In this document: piece by piece, positions 23,640-34,115 of the stretch
Layout: each line of letters opens with the position of its first letter
Numbering within the stretch: the stretch's first letter is position 1
NCBI GenBank assembly: GCA_951230915.1
Contig: OX579637.1
Coordinates: 5,642,001-5,706,000 of the forward strand
Length of the DNA: 64,000 nt
Reading direction: 5' to 3'
From: Antitrichia curtipendula
Lineage: Eukaryota > Streptophyta > Bryopsida > Hypnales > Leucodontaceae
Position numbers and translations under genes: made by a program
The notes under the pieces: model-generated
What the model saw: only the letters and a program-made list of their open reading frames with translations
Database searches by the model: none
What the model was told of the DNA's origin: nothing

Positions 23640-24065
23640 TACACTGGCCATTGTAGTACAAGGACCAAATTTTGGAACACTGAGCAATTAGGAACAAAAA
23701 AACCCATAGTATCTAGTGTTTGGTTGGTTTGAGAAGATATGTAAAGAATTTCAGAAATTTCTACCATGTAGACTGTAAGATTCTAGCATTTAAATTAGCA
23801 AAATTCTAGTGGAGACGTGGAGTTGCAAGCACCAAAATTTGTTATCTTTACACTAAATGCAAATATCTTGCAATCTATTTAGTTTAAGTTTCAATAATTT
23901 CTTCCACACATTCTTGAATAGTTCTAGTACTCTAGTGGAAGATCTAAACGTTATATCTGCAAAAAATAAATATTTGTAAAGTTTATTTCTCTTTGCAATA
24001 AATAATATTGTTTGGAGTGATATTTCATACAAAGATAAACTTGATCTTTTAGGGGTTAATTAAAA
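23640..24065. repeat. Dispersed repeat R1, diverged and shortened copy
   Basis: Shares an ordered series of words with the copies at 31490-32430 and 62815-63710: GTAC-AAG-ACCAAATTTTGGA, GGTTTGAGAAGAT, TTTCAGAAATTTCTACC and the terminal CTTTTAGGGGTTAA. The middle part is missing or diverged. Confidence 0.6.
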
Positions 24066-24299
24066 GAATACAAGTTTTAACCAAAGACTATTTTTTTATG
24101 GCAAGTCCTGTAGATTTATTATTATAAATTTTTGGGTATATGATTGACATTGTTGTCATTTAGTATATGCAAGTTGAAGAATGTGTTCTTAATACTATTA
24201 TTATTATATGAAAAATGATTTTTTGGGACACCTCAACTTTTTTGAGGGGGTCATATTTCTTTTGTTCAAACTACTATGTTTCTTGAGAAATAATTTTCA

Positions 24300-24420
24300 T
24301 TTCGGCTTTCAGCCCCCTCGTCCACCCAATGCCCCAACAATCCATCCGCTCGACCCTCCATCCATCCGACGGCCCATCCCTTCAACAATCCAACCATCTA
24401 CTAGACAATGGAATTTCAAA
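24300..24420. repeat. GC-rich motif islet D (CCATCCGACGG)
   Basis: Repeated CCATCCG, CCATCCATCCGACGG and CAACAATCCAACC words upstream of the ParB-like fragment at 24528. Confidence 0.5.
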
Positions 24421-24527
24421 ATCCAGTATGTCAAATGACGTCCTAAGGTCAACGTCTACGTCTGTTGGACACCCGGATGTCCTAACGTTCTATCAACCCT
24501 GCAAAGCTTGCAATAATAAAAAGCAGC

Positions 24528-24990
24528 ATGGTTGCTCGTACTATATCATTAAATGTTGACAATTATGGGCCTAGTCAGATATACATGAATACCCAACCCT
24601 TAACATACAGATGTGGCTCTCAGTCTAAGAAACCATCAAATGTTGTTCCAAAAGATACACAGCTTGCTTCAATATCTGCCAAAATAAATTTGGATAAGAC
24701 TGCATCTATGTCTGTCGAGAAGACGTCAGTGTTGAATCAAAGCTAAGTGAATTTCTCTAGTCATTGTAGGCTAACAGGGAACTCGATTATGAAGTGTCAA
24801 ATAAAGCGTATAAGAAATTTTGGATAACTTGTGCCAACATCTTCTTTTTCAAGATGGAGAAAAATGAGCTTTCAATTGAAAAGTTAATTCAAGCTTCGAC
24901 TACTCGCAATTTCAGATGCAAAGAACCTCAAATTGTTGAGGATATGATGCATAGGCTCATTCACATGCCAGACAAGAGCTCTAGACCAGA
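24528..24990 (+). pseudogene. ParB/Srx-like gene fragment, copy 2 (truncated)
   Basis: Seen: a 72-codon ORF (24528-24746) and then, in another frame, AYKKFWITCANIFFF (from 24800) through LSIEKLIQA and IVEDMMHRLIHMPDKSS, ending at about 24990. These blocks align in order with the ParB-like gene at 1-1710 (YKMFWTTCEDA, IDIAQLIEA, IAEDMVNVLLNIPDKS). In this copy the position of the other copy's TAA is open, which supports that TAA being a nonsense change. Homology stops just before the GQHS core, where GC-rich sequence beginning CAGAGTTGTC starts, so the gene looks cut by an insertion. Confidence 0.6.
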
Positions 24991-25255
24991 GTTGTCATAG
25001 TGGACGGACGTCCGGTTCTCCCGTCCGATAGAGGTCTCGCCCGTCCAATGTGGTCAACACTAAGTTGACTTTTTGCCATTGAAAAAACAAGTGATGTGGC
25101 TGCCACTTTGACGCCACCTAGCTGCCAAGTAGGATCCAAGGCGCGGATGTCACCGGTAGGGGCGCAGACGGAAGCTAGGGCGGGGACGAGACTGTGTCGG
25201 GGCGCGGACATCAGACAGGGCGCGGACGGAAGTAGTCGGGGCGCGGACGTTTTTT
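24987..25255. repeat. GC-rich islet E with a hAT-like terminal word
   Basis: Starts with CAGAGTTGTC, one base different from the perfect 10-bp terminal repeat of the MITE at 28471 (CAGGGTTGTC). Then come GGACGGACGTCCGG and repeated GGGGCGCGGACGT words (25135-25255). It abruptly ends the ParB-like fragment. No matching right terminus or target duplication was found, so the call as a hAT-family end is tentative. Confidence 0.45.
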
Positions 25256-26308
25256 GCTAGAACAATCTCACCATTGGAATTAATGCATTTTCATTCCATA
25301 TAAAAGATATTAATATTTTAGATTTTCCTACTATCTCCTACCTACTTCTACTTAACAATTTTTTTAATAATGAAAATGAAGCCTTTTCAACTTTTCTTTT
25401 TTTTGCTAGACTCTCAATTCAATTTCCATTAAAAAGATTTAAAGCTCAGAACTTATTAGTACAAAAATTTAAAGTTTAAAATGTTCAAAGTCAAAACATC
25501 TAGTCGCACAATGTGCAAAAAACTAATTTTTTGTAAATTTAAAAGTAAAGACGACAATCCTTGCTCCATGGACCCGTATTTTTTTTCCTTTTAGGCAAAT
25601 GAATTTAATTCATTCGCCATTAACAAGCACTAAAGGGGCCCTTGTTCAATTGAACCATATTTTTTTCCATTGTAGGTGAAAAGATAATAATTCCTTCTGA
25701 ATTTATAAGTAATAACTTCCAACAAGAGGGGACCTTTGTTCACGCGAACCACATTTTTTTAAATTAGACACAAATTCAAGTAATTTTTTTGGAAATGAAA
25801 GGGGGCCCTTATTCAATCAAAGTATATTTTTTCCATTGTGAATTTCAAAGTAAAGGTAAGGGGGCCCTTGTTGGCTTGCTCACTCACTCACTGCCTCACT
25901 CAGACCCGCTTTTTGTCGGAAGCTTGGTGAATTAAAACAGTTAGGAATTCACTTCATTTTCATATTGAAGAGTATTATATATTTCAAAGTCATTCCTTCC
26001 TGCATCTTACGGGCTACAGTTCTTTTAAAATTTTAAGGTGCCTACAGCATTTACCATATGCCCATGCTCTTTTGCATTCAAAGTTGTTTGCTTACTCAAC
26101 ATTCATAAATTCAAAAAAGTCATACAATTGTCATGATGGAAGAAAGACCAAATTCTATATTACAAAATTTTTACCAAACATTTTTATCTTTATGTATGAA
26201 ATGTGTAGCAATTGCGAAATACCTATGCTTGATATTCTTTTAAGTACAAAAGTGTGGTCTTCCTATAAAACTGCCACATACTAAACCTGAAAAAATACAA
26301 ATTATATA
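25256..26308. other. AT-rich spacer
   Basis: AT-rich DNA with recurrent GGGGCCCTTGTT-CAATTGAA-type words at roughly 60-80 bp intervals (25635-25880). There is no supported gene. Confidence 0.45.
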
Positions 26309-27889
26309 CTAAATACGATAACAACAATCAGGCATAGTCCTACAATGAGGTGCCTTCTTCAAAGTATTTAGAACGTCAGGCACAGACGCCCTATTGCCTA
26401 CATCTACTTTCTGGAGGCTCAGCAGCTTAGTCCTCAAATTCTGATACTGCTCTGGGTTTTTTGTCGTAAAATACTTGGAATCCCATTCTTCTTTCCAAAT
26501 TCAATATGCTATCCACCCCATTGCATTTGCATCAGTAGCCATAAAATACACCTTCTTTTTTTGCATGACTTCAAGCGAGGTCTCTGACCCCTTCTCTCCG
26601 TACACGTAGAACAACTCGCGGGCTATATGTTTTTGTTGATTTTTCTCCCGTTTGAGCTCCTCCATGGTTCAATAACCATACATTGATGGTTCCTTCTCTA
26701 CGACTTGACCAGAAAGCCCCCAGTCGCAAATCCCTATGTACACTGTATTCTCTTTCCATTCATCAAAATGGAGCAAAACGTTAGATGGAGTAATGTCATT
26801 GTATAAATATTGTGCTTCATGGCATTTTCCCACTGTGACAAGCAATGATAAAGCTAAGTTCACGCAATTTCTGCGATAAGTTGCAACATAACCGAGTTCT
26901 TCTTGCGTCAAACTTGTATCATATTGTCTCGTGATGTCATCCACCTCTAGTGATTTGCTTACTTTTGAATTGTACTTGGCTAAAAAAGAAATTAAAGAGT
27001 CTCCATTCCACCATAGCGTGTAGCCTTCCATTGTTTTGGGATGGATGTACGCAAGTCTTATGATACCAAGATGTATCATTGGACACCCTCCCACCTCATT
27101 CACAATATCTTAGCGCTTTTCCTTCTCATCTGAGGTCTTCAAAGTCTTTCTGGCAAAGCAAATTCAACTGGGAATGCTTTGTAGTCTTGTCAGCACCACC
27201 TTCCTCACGGTCCCATATGATCCAATCGCGGTTTGATTTGGCATGGAATTCACTTTCACGCAACTTTCCAGCCACTTGAATGTTTCGCTAACGCAATGAG
27301 CTCGTATTTGGTCTTCAAGCGTCGCTTTCCATGGTGCTTGTTTCTTTCTACGGGATGAAGAATATTGTTGGGAGAACTTTTGAATTTAGATCGATCTCAA
27401 AGCAAACTCCTTGTCATGCGTGGCCCAATCACTACCATCCTCCTTCTTCTTTGTGTGATAACACCAATTTGCCACAATATTGGTGGTCAACTGCCACACT
27501 TGTTTATGCAACCACTCAAAGTGCAACCAGTAATCCTGATAATTGTTGAATTGCTCTGATGATCTAAATTTGGTCTCCAACTCTCGCCGCACTTCACTAG
27601 TCAAGTTGTGGTATCTTTTTTTGTTGTAATTCACATATTCTCTGGACATCAATCTAGAGCTTCGTTGTTTGTAAAAGATTACCGCTATTGCTCTAGCCTC
27701 AAGCACATATTTGTGGGGGGACATGTCTAGATTCAGTAAATTTTTGCGCTTCGACCTGCTGGATGATGAGGGTTTGAATGACCCTGAAGCCACTGATACT
27801 TTCGATGCTGGAGGTACCACCTCAAAAATTGCATCCAAGTCTTCAAATGCAGACCGGTGATCCGATGACTCACCCCTTTCTCTTGCCAT
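26309..27889 (-). pseudogene. Protein-kinase-like gene, copy 2, five in-frame stops and no frameshift
   Basis: Seen: one minus-strand frame from ATG 27889 (MARERGESSDHRS) to TAG 26309-26311, 526 codons. Stops are at 27386-27388, 27164-27166, 27110-27112, 26669-26671 and 26501-26503. Residues 1-200 are Ser-rich, then a YVNYNKKRYHNL block shared with copy 1. Kinase elements: glycine loop IGSYGTVRKVV (about 221), FARK (lysine, about 245), IVNEVGGCPMIHL (helix C/strand 4), GYTLWWNGDSL, catalytic loop YNDITPSNVLLHF (about 360; Asp and Asn kept, Arg missing), ICDWGLS in place of DFG (about 388), and a C-lobe to the end. The ancestor probably kept the metal-binding Asp residues. It is divergent from the coiled-coil/RING gene at 28341 across a 450-bp GC-rich intergenic region. 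Confidence 0.75.
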
Positions 27890-28059
27890 TGTACAATCTT
27901 TTAGAACCACCAAAACTCTGAAAAAAATCAAAAAAACCAGGTGCTATATGTGGGCCAAGCCCAATCACCCACCAAACTCACATCCAAAAGTTGCTTTCGC
28001 AAACAAAGGTATGAGGTGTAGGGCGTGGACTTGGCAAAGATAACTGGGGGGCACATTGC

Positions 28060-28190
28060 GGTTTTATAGTCCCATGTCCGCGCCCTGACGAAGATAGGAC
28101 GCGGACGTCCCCGCCCCGACTCGGAGGACGCGTGCCCGCCCCAACGTCATTCGCGTTCCCGCACCTATGCGTTCACGTCCGTGCCCCTGC
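28060..28190. promoter_or_regulatory. GC-rich islet F in a divergent intergenic region
   Basis: Repeated GTCCGCGCCC, GGACGCGGACGTCC and CCCGCCCC words between the start codons of the minus-strand kinase-like gene (27889) and the plus-strand coiled-coil/RING gene (28341). The same GCGGACGT/GTCCGCGCCC words occur in islets E, H and I. A shared bidirectional promoter or transposase-binding region is inferred. Confidence 0.5.
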
Positions 28191-28205
28191 ATGAAAAATT
28201 TGAAC

Positions 28206-28215
28206 TATATAAAGG
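28206..28215 (+). promoter_or_regulatory. TATA box for the coiled-coil/RING gene
   Basis: TATATAAAGG lies 135 bp upstream of the ATG at 28341, directly after GC islet F. The spacing fits a TATA-dependent plus-strand promoter with a roughly 100-bp leader. Confidence 0.5.
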
Positions 28216-28340
28216 CGTCCCTGTCCCATTTGTCCCTGTCTTGCATATTCCAGATCTTTCACCTCTTCATTGAGCTGGTCGTTGGCGTTGTACAAGGTGA
28301 TTTATTTTTACATACCGACTTTTTGCCTTTCTTTTTCACG

Positions 28341-30841
28341 ATGGCAACACCACCGAGCACTAGTGAAGAAGAAACCGACGGTTCCCGACTAAAGCCGGGA
28401 AAGAAACATCCAAAGAGATTACACATACTTCAAAACCCCAACAAACTTGCATTTAAGGGCTGGAATGAAGCAGGGTTGTCCATCTTGACATGACGTTGGC
28501 TTTTCATGTCGAGATGTCTGTCAGCGACGGCTCGGACGCGTCCAAACGCGTCAGGATTGCGTCAGGATCCACCAAAAAAAATAAAAATTCCAGGACGGCC
28601 TGTCTATCGACCTGGACGAATTGACCGTCAATGGAACGGACCGTCCGTCGACAAGGACGGATGGACCGTTCAAAAAAAAAAATTTTTTTTTTTTTTTTTA
28701 AAATATGCATAGACGCTGGGATTGAATCCTAACGTTTTGTCAGCGTCACGTCCTTTCAGACATGACGTGACAGTGACAACCCTGGAATGAAGTGCTTGAC
28801 CCATGGAGTTTAGAGACTTGTGCCATTTATATAGAATGGTGTCACATTGACAAGGTCTTCCCGGAAGAGCGGCACAACCATCACCGCCGGTTCCACAAAG
28901 CAAATTTGAAATACTGCATCGATGAGGCCTTCAAACAACGATGCATCGAAGTATATTAGGTGTTGTACGACCTGCTCTTTGTGAAAAGGAATGAAGTCCA
29001 CCTTTTCATTGCACAAGGTGCATATGCGGAGGTCAAATTGAACAAGTGGGTGGATTGGTCCACCTTAAAGAACACACCATCTTAGCTCAAAATACTGACA
29101 CCATCAAATGAAATAATTGCAAGGGAAGTTATGAGGTATCCTGAAGGAGGACTGGGCTAGATCAACACACGTATTGAGCCGCCCGACACTTATGAGACAG
29201 CAGACTTTTCAACGGATGATGATTCTGATGGGGCTTGTAAATCAAAGGTATTAACCCATAGAGGAGAACAACGTGCAAAAAGGCAGAGGGTTTAGCGTGC
29301 ACTTCTTGGAGAACTTCCGGAGCAAGATGCTCATGTGCAATTACATGGCCCTGAGGAACCAGTGGTTGGAGTTCTTGCGCGGCAGGTTCAAGCGCCTGAT
29401 GTACCAACTATTGGAATTGTTGATGTCATGACTGCTGCAGAAGACATACAAAGCTTGAAGGTGGAATTACAAGATACAGGTGCTGAAATGCATGCTCTAT
29501 ACAAAGATGTAGAGAAGTTTCGGAAAGAAATCAGGCGCAAAGACAAAGTAATTGCTCAACAAGCACGTGAGATAGAGGAACTTCGGCAATCTCTACAAGC
29601 AACACAAATGATGAACGAAGGTCAGAATCCACGAGGACACGCACAAGGACCTCCTCGCGATTCTCAGATTCTGGTGCAAAATGTGCACGATGCTGCTACC
29701 ATGTCTACAGAAGAAGATTCATTGGCCTTTCCCAAACTTCCCACCACCGCCAATGTACTAGTCCAAACTCAAGGTGAAGGCATGGTTATGGACAATAGCT
29801 CTAAGCTAAACGACTTGCGAGCGGAAAACCAAAAATTAAAAAGTTATTTGCATGCCTTGGTGGAGCAGTACTACCAATGGAAGTTGGCATGCGTGTTCAC
29901 TGTCGACAAAAACCAACAATTGGTAGCTGAATTCAAGAAAATGGACCACAACTACAGTCAACACAATCAAGAAAGAGTGTTTGGCTTGACTTCATGGGAC
30001 CGTATGCCCCATTTGTATGAATCCATTTGGCCCTGAAGGTGGAATGCACTTGGGCACGTGCAACCACTTGTACCACCCATTTTGTCTCATTAGTTCCATG
30101 ATCATTCGTCGTTGATGCGCATTGTGCACGGCTCCTTTCCACGAGGGCTTGTACGAATTATTTGACTAGATCCAATACATGCCACCACATTGGAAATTCA
30201 ATACCTTGAATGCCCCTGATCACTATAATATGTGGGGAACAAACTTGGTTTGGAGCTAGAAATTACAAATGACATCATTGGACAAGACACAAGTCGTTGT
30301 TGAAACTAGTTGGGAGAGTGACCCAGATCAAATTGTCTAAGTCTGACACCACTTGATTCCAATGAAAGACAGGTAGAGCCAAGGACAACGGAATTTTTTC
30401 TTCCAATGCTTCAATGGACATTGGAACAAGGTTAGAAAGAAGTTTCAATTTGGACCTCACCCCAGGCGTTGGTTGTGGGGCGTTGATGGAGTCCGTGTCA
30501 CCGATTACAACGGGGTTGGAATTAGGGAGGACCCTGACATGTCCAATCCGGCGGAGCTTGCTCAATTATCGGAATCTAAGTGGAGGGAAACTTTCAGAAA
30601 CAAAAGGCTAGATTTCCTCTTTGAGCAGCATAGCCCGGATACACGCCAAGCGCTAGAGAGCCTCAAGCAGTCGCAAATTATGAGGGCTATTTTGGAAGAA
30701 GACGGACCAGCAAGGAGAACTCGGTCTGCGGTTTGTAGACTTCAACTAGGCTCTGGGGAAGATTTTCCCATGCAGCACGGCACACAGGATGATGAGGCTG
30801 GACCTAGTGGCACTATGAATAGTCCAATGAACATCGACTAA
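28341..30841 (+). pseudogene. LAF(K/R)GW coiled-coil / RING-H2-like TE-type gene, split by a MITE
   Basis: Seen: ATG 28341, an N-terminus with a basic patch, then NKLAFKGWNE, interrupted by a 314-bp insertion (28471-28784). Coding resumes in phase at 28793 with DPWSLETCAIYIEWCHIDK. The same blocks occur uninterrupted at 40655-41164. Four TAG stops follow (28957, 29083, 29158, 29293) with no indel. Residues from 29430 to 29610 form a strong coiled coil (DVEKFRKEIRRKDK, AREIEELRQSL), and a second heptad region lies near 29810. One frameshift near 30030 leads to MHLGTCNHLYHPFC, then CALCTAPFHE: the C-x-H-x2-H-x2-C and C-x2-C second half of a RING-H2-like finger, with a TGA between. Further stops occur before an acidic C-terminus ending at 30841. 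The family is unrecognised and its function is not known. Confidence 0.65.
28471..28784. mobile_element. 314-bp hAT-type MITE with 8-bp target duplication
   Basis: Perfect 10-bp terminal inverted repeats CAGGGTTGTC ... GACAACCCTG, flanked on both sides by the 8-bp direct repeat GAATGAAG (28463-28470 and 28785-28792). An 8-bp duplication and CAGGG termini are characteristic of hAT elements. The interior has further inverted similarity (TGACATGACGT / ACGTCATGTC), GGACGG words and a poly-A/T core, and no ORF. It interrupts the LAFKGW gene between a Glu and a Val codon. Confidence 0.9.
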
Positions 30842-30844
30842 GTG

Positions 30845-31338
30845 CATTTTCTAGTGTGGTAATTACTAATTACTAAGTAGCAAAGCATATTTTGTGTATA
30901 CACTTACCATTACCGATGCTTATAGAATTGCTACTTCGGTAGTTTGGTTTTTTAAATAGTATTAGACAAAGAATTGTGGATATGCATATTTTCTCATGGA
31001 AAACGCGCTATATACTTTTCCAGTTTTGTACTACATGATGCATATGAAATACATATATTAATTAATGATTACTTGAATTGTTGAATTCCTTTGCATGATG
31101 CATGTATAATTCTTTGACTAAGAACTTCTTGAGTGATAAGTTTATAAACTTATTATACTTTATGATTATCAGCATTTCAATGTGAGAAGTATTTTAACTA
31201 TTTTTAAAAAAATTACAAAATATAATGTAATAGAAAAAAGGAAGCAGACATAATTTTTTTTAAATGAACGGAATAGTAGGGATGCAAAACATATATTCTT
31301 GGACATCCTAATCATTATTTCGCACAAACAAAGTGGTT
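30845..31338. other. AT-rich 3' flank
   Basis: AT-rich sequence after the coiled-coil/RING gene; no gene recognised. Confidence 0.45.
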
Positions 31339-31443
31339 CCAGCCCAAAAAACATTTCAAATTTGGATTTTGAGGAAGTTTCCGGATTAAAATTTCCAGCC
31401 CAAAAAACATTTGGATTTTGAGGAAGTTTCTGGATTAAAATTT
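31339..31443. repeat. Two-copy tandem duplication, about 50-56 bp
   Basis: CCAGCCCAAAAAACATTT ... GGATTTTGAGGAAGTTTC ... GGATTAAAATTT occurs at 31339-31394 and again at 31395-31443. The second copy lacks a 7-bp CAAATTT. Confidence 0.85.
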
Positions 31444-31489
31444 GAAAATGCCTGGGCCGTTTTAGAGCCCTCTCCCATAAAGGTTTCTG

Positions 31490-32430
31490 ACTATGTTTTC
31501 AACAAAAACGCTCCAAAACTGCCATTTCTAGTACAAGTACCAAGTTTTGGAGGAAAAAACATTTTTGGACATATGTAACGGTAGGATCTTGTAGTCAACT
31601 AGTTTGAGAAGATGGGGAAAAAATTTCAGAAATTTCCGCCTTATACATTGCAAGATATAGGCGTCTGAAGTGACAAAAATCCCTTTTTTTTCCATGCAAA
31701 AATCTGGGCAGCTGCACTTCACAAGGTCAGATCATTATGAAAAAATGTCCAAAATGGTGGTGCTTCTTTGGATTCATTCTTCAAGACAAGTTGGCTACAT
31801 GCTTCAAAAAATTTAGATTACTTCGAACTCTACAACATATAGGAAAAAATTTGTAAGTAGAAAGAAGTAGAGAATGATTCAAAATACTAAATTGGTAACA
31901 ATTTAGTTATAGAATTGAAAAATGCCAACCCCAATGGTTGTAATGTTGTAATAAACTATCTACACCTAAATTTTTTATTTTTTTCCCAAAATATTGAAAA
32001 TTGAGTTAAATGAAGGACTTCAAAGTTTATTTTAGAGTGGAGATTCCATAACTCCCCGCTAACTACCTTCAACTAAAACTCCTCATAACTTTCATTTCAT
32101 AAATCAAAATGGAATAATTCAAAGCTTCCCATGTATATCTAAGTCTAGGGAATCAATTTAAGTTTTTATTTTTCTTGAAAGTGATTTAAAAAAAAAATTT
32201 AGTTGATGTCCGGGTTGCCCGCCAAGCAATGAAAACTACAAATCATACAATAACTTTTTAACCATATAGTGAAAAGTTATGAAAATTATTGGGCCTGAAA
32301 GCTACTCCTTGAAAAAATGTTTTATTAAATTTTCAAAGAAAAAAAATAAAAATTCCATTCATAGTGAGCACCCAAAATAACTATGTTGCCAATAAACGAT
32401 GTTTGGTCCTTTAGGGGTTAAGACTTAAGA
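31490..32430. repeat. Dispersed repeat R1, copy A
   Basis: About 900 bp aligned along its length with 62815-63710, sharing AGTACCAA(G/A)TTTT, GTAACGGTAGGATCTT, CACTTCACAAGGTCA, TGTCCAAAATGGTGGT, TTCTTTGGATTCATTCTTC, GGACTTCAAAGTTTATTTTAG and the end word CTTTAGGGGTTAA. There is no ORF of note, so it is a non-coding dispersed repeat, possibly an LTR or a non-autonomous element. I found no clear terminal inverted repeats. Confidence 0.85.
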
Positions 32431-32434
32431 ACAC

Positions 32435-33581
32435 AAAAATAATTGGACTGATTCCAATTTTTTTGGAATCTTCCAAACATTATGCTAATGTTCCAAACAT
32501 TATGCTATCAGCTATCAATTGTTAAATTTTAAAAGAATTGTATAAATAAATTTTAATTTTTTTGGTATGTTCCAATTCGGTTAATTCTTGCTTTCTATTC
32601 CTTCTGCTTCCAAATTTGTATAAATTCTAGAGAATTTTTTACTTCTCATTTTAAAAAATAAAGAAATACCACATTTGCCTTAGATTCCAAAACAATTTTT
32701 TCCCAAGGGGATAAAAGCACTATTCATCTTCTTATAATTTTTCGTCTCTAAAAGCTGCATTTTTTGCCTCCATAATTGAACATCAATAATTGGTTAAATC
32801 TAAAAATCCAACGGTCAATATCTTTTACAATTAATTCCACACATCCTACTATTCTAAACATAATAGTCTTCTTTTTGGTATGCTTCTATTAAAAATTTCA
32901 AATACATTCCATATACAAATGAAGCCTTGAAGTAGAACCCAAAAATATTAACTTGTATTTAAAGGGATTTTCAAATCCTTATAACTTGTACTTCAACTTG
33001 AAGCTCTTGAAGTACAAGCACATAGCATTTTACTTGTATTTGATTTGAATTTTAAATACTCAGAACAACAATTTACCAACACCATAAAGCCTTCAACAAT
33101 GACTAAGTAAAACATACCTTCTATATGATTTGAAATCAAAACCCTTGTAGCATCCAGTAACAAGACTAAAGCCTTGAACTTGCTTCAAAACCATTAGAAC
33201 TTGCATTTTGTTTCCTTTTCAAATCCTTATAGCCTCTATTTTTAAAATAAAGCCTTGAACTACATTTGAATACATTGTAATACATCAATGATGAGAATTC
33301 CTATTTCCAAACCCTTGTAGCCCCCATTACCAAAAATAAACCCACTCAATTAGAACTCTACAAAATATGAGACGTGTTTGATTTGTTTTTTGAACTCATA
33401 ACCCTTTTAGTTTCTATTTGGATAATTCATAAAGGCATCCTTCAACTTGAATTAAAAAAAATATGTACCTTATCTTTTGTTATAAATCCAAAAACTTCTA
33501 GCGTCTATTTTTAAATTTTTTTTAATTGAAGCGAACAAGTCAATTTTCATTTGCTGAAATTTCCTTTTCTGTAGGGTGGGT
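32435..33581. repeat. AT-rich decayed minisatellite region
   Basis: From about 32930 to 33470, loosely repeated phrases of roughly 80-100 bp recur (AAATAAAGCCTTGAA, TCCAAACCCTTGTAGC, TGAACTCATAACCC). Similar phrases recur at 34170-34660. No gene. Confidence 0.5.
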
Positions 33582-33840
33582 CTTAGTTCGCAAGTGCATG
33601 GTGAAGGCATAAAGGAGAGGTCCGGGCCCAAGAAGAGAGCAACATGCTTCCACATATGATCTTTGAACTCAAAAAGTAGTTTGAACTCCTTAATGCAACC
33701 ATTGACTTGAAGATATTCCTCTGAAATCAAATTAAAGGCTGGTTACATTAATGGATTCCCCCTCTCCATAGAAAAGAAGAATCCCATGACAAAGTTCAAC
33801 TTCTATTTCAACTTCCCTCATACTGTGGCTGAGGAGTGGG
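33582..33840. repeat. Direct repeat unit, copy 1 of 2
   Basis: About 260 bp nearly identical to 34779-35040 (offset about 1197 bp). It includes GCAAGTGCATGGTGAAGGCA, GGAGAGGTCCGGGCC and CCCATGACAAAGTTCAACTT, and ends in GGCTGAGGAGTGGG. In both copies a GTCCGCGCCC-type islet follows the repeat. Confidence 0.85.
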
Positions 33841-33855
33841 ATTTCTATGCTATGT

Positions 33856-34115
33856 CTAGGCGTCCGCGCCCCTCCATGACGTCCGCGCCCTTCCAAGACG
33901 GCCGCGCCGCGCCCAGTTGTCCACGCCCTGACTTGGGTGTATGTGAAGTAATGTATCCAAGTGACAGATCTGAAATCCCTCTAAGCCAAGTTCGAACTCC
34001 CTCCAAAAAAAGTTTGAACTCCCTCCAAGCCAAGGTTGAACTAACTTCAAGAAAAGTTCAAACTCCCTCCAAATCAAGTTTGAACTCCCTCCAAGCCAAA
34101 TTTGAACTCACTCCA
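33856..34115. repeat. GC-rich islet H followed by a Pro/Ser-type microrepeat
   Basis: 33856-33945 holds GCGTCCGCGCCC and GACGTCCGCGCCC words. 33970-34115 holds six or more copies of GAACTCCCTCCAAGCCAA-like 20-24 bp units. The 110-codon plus ORF here is a translation of these repeats. Confidence 0.65.
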
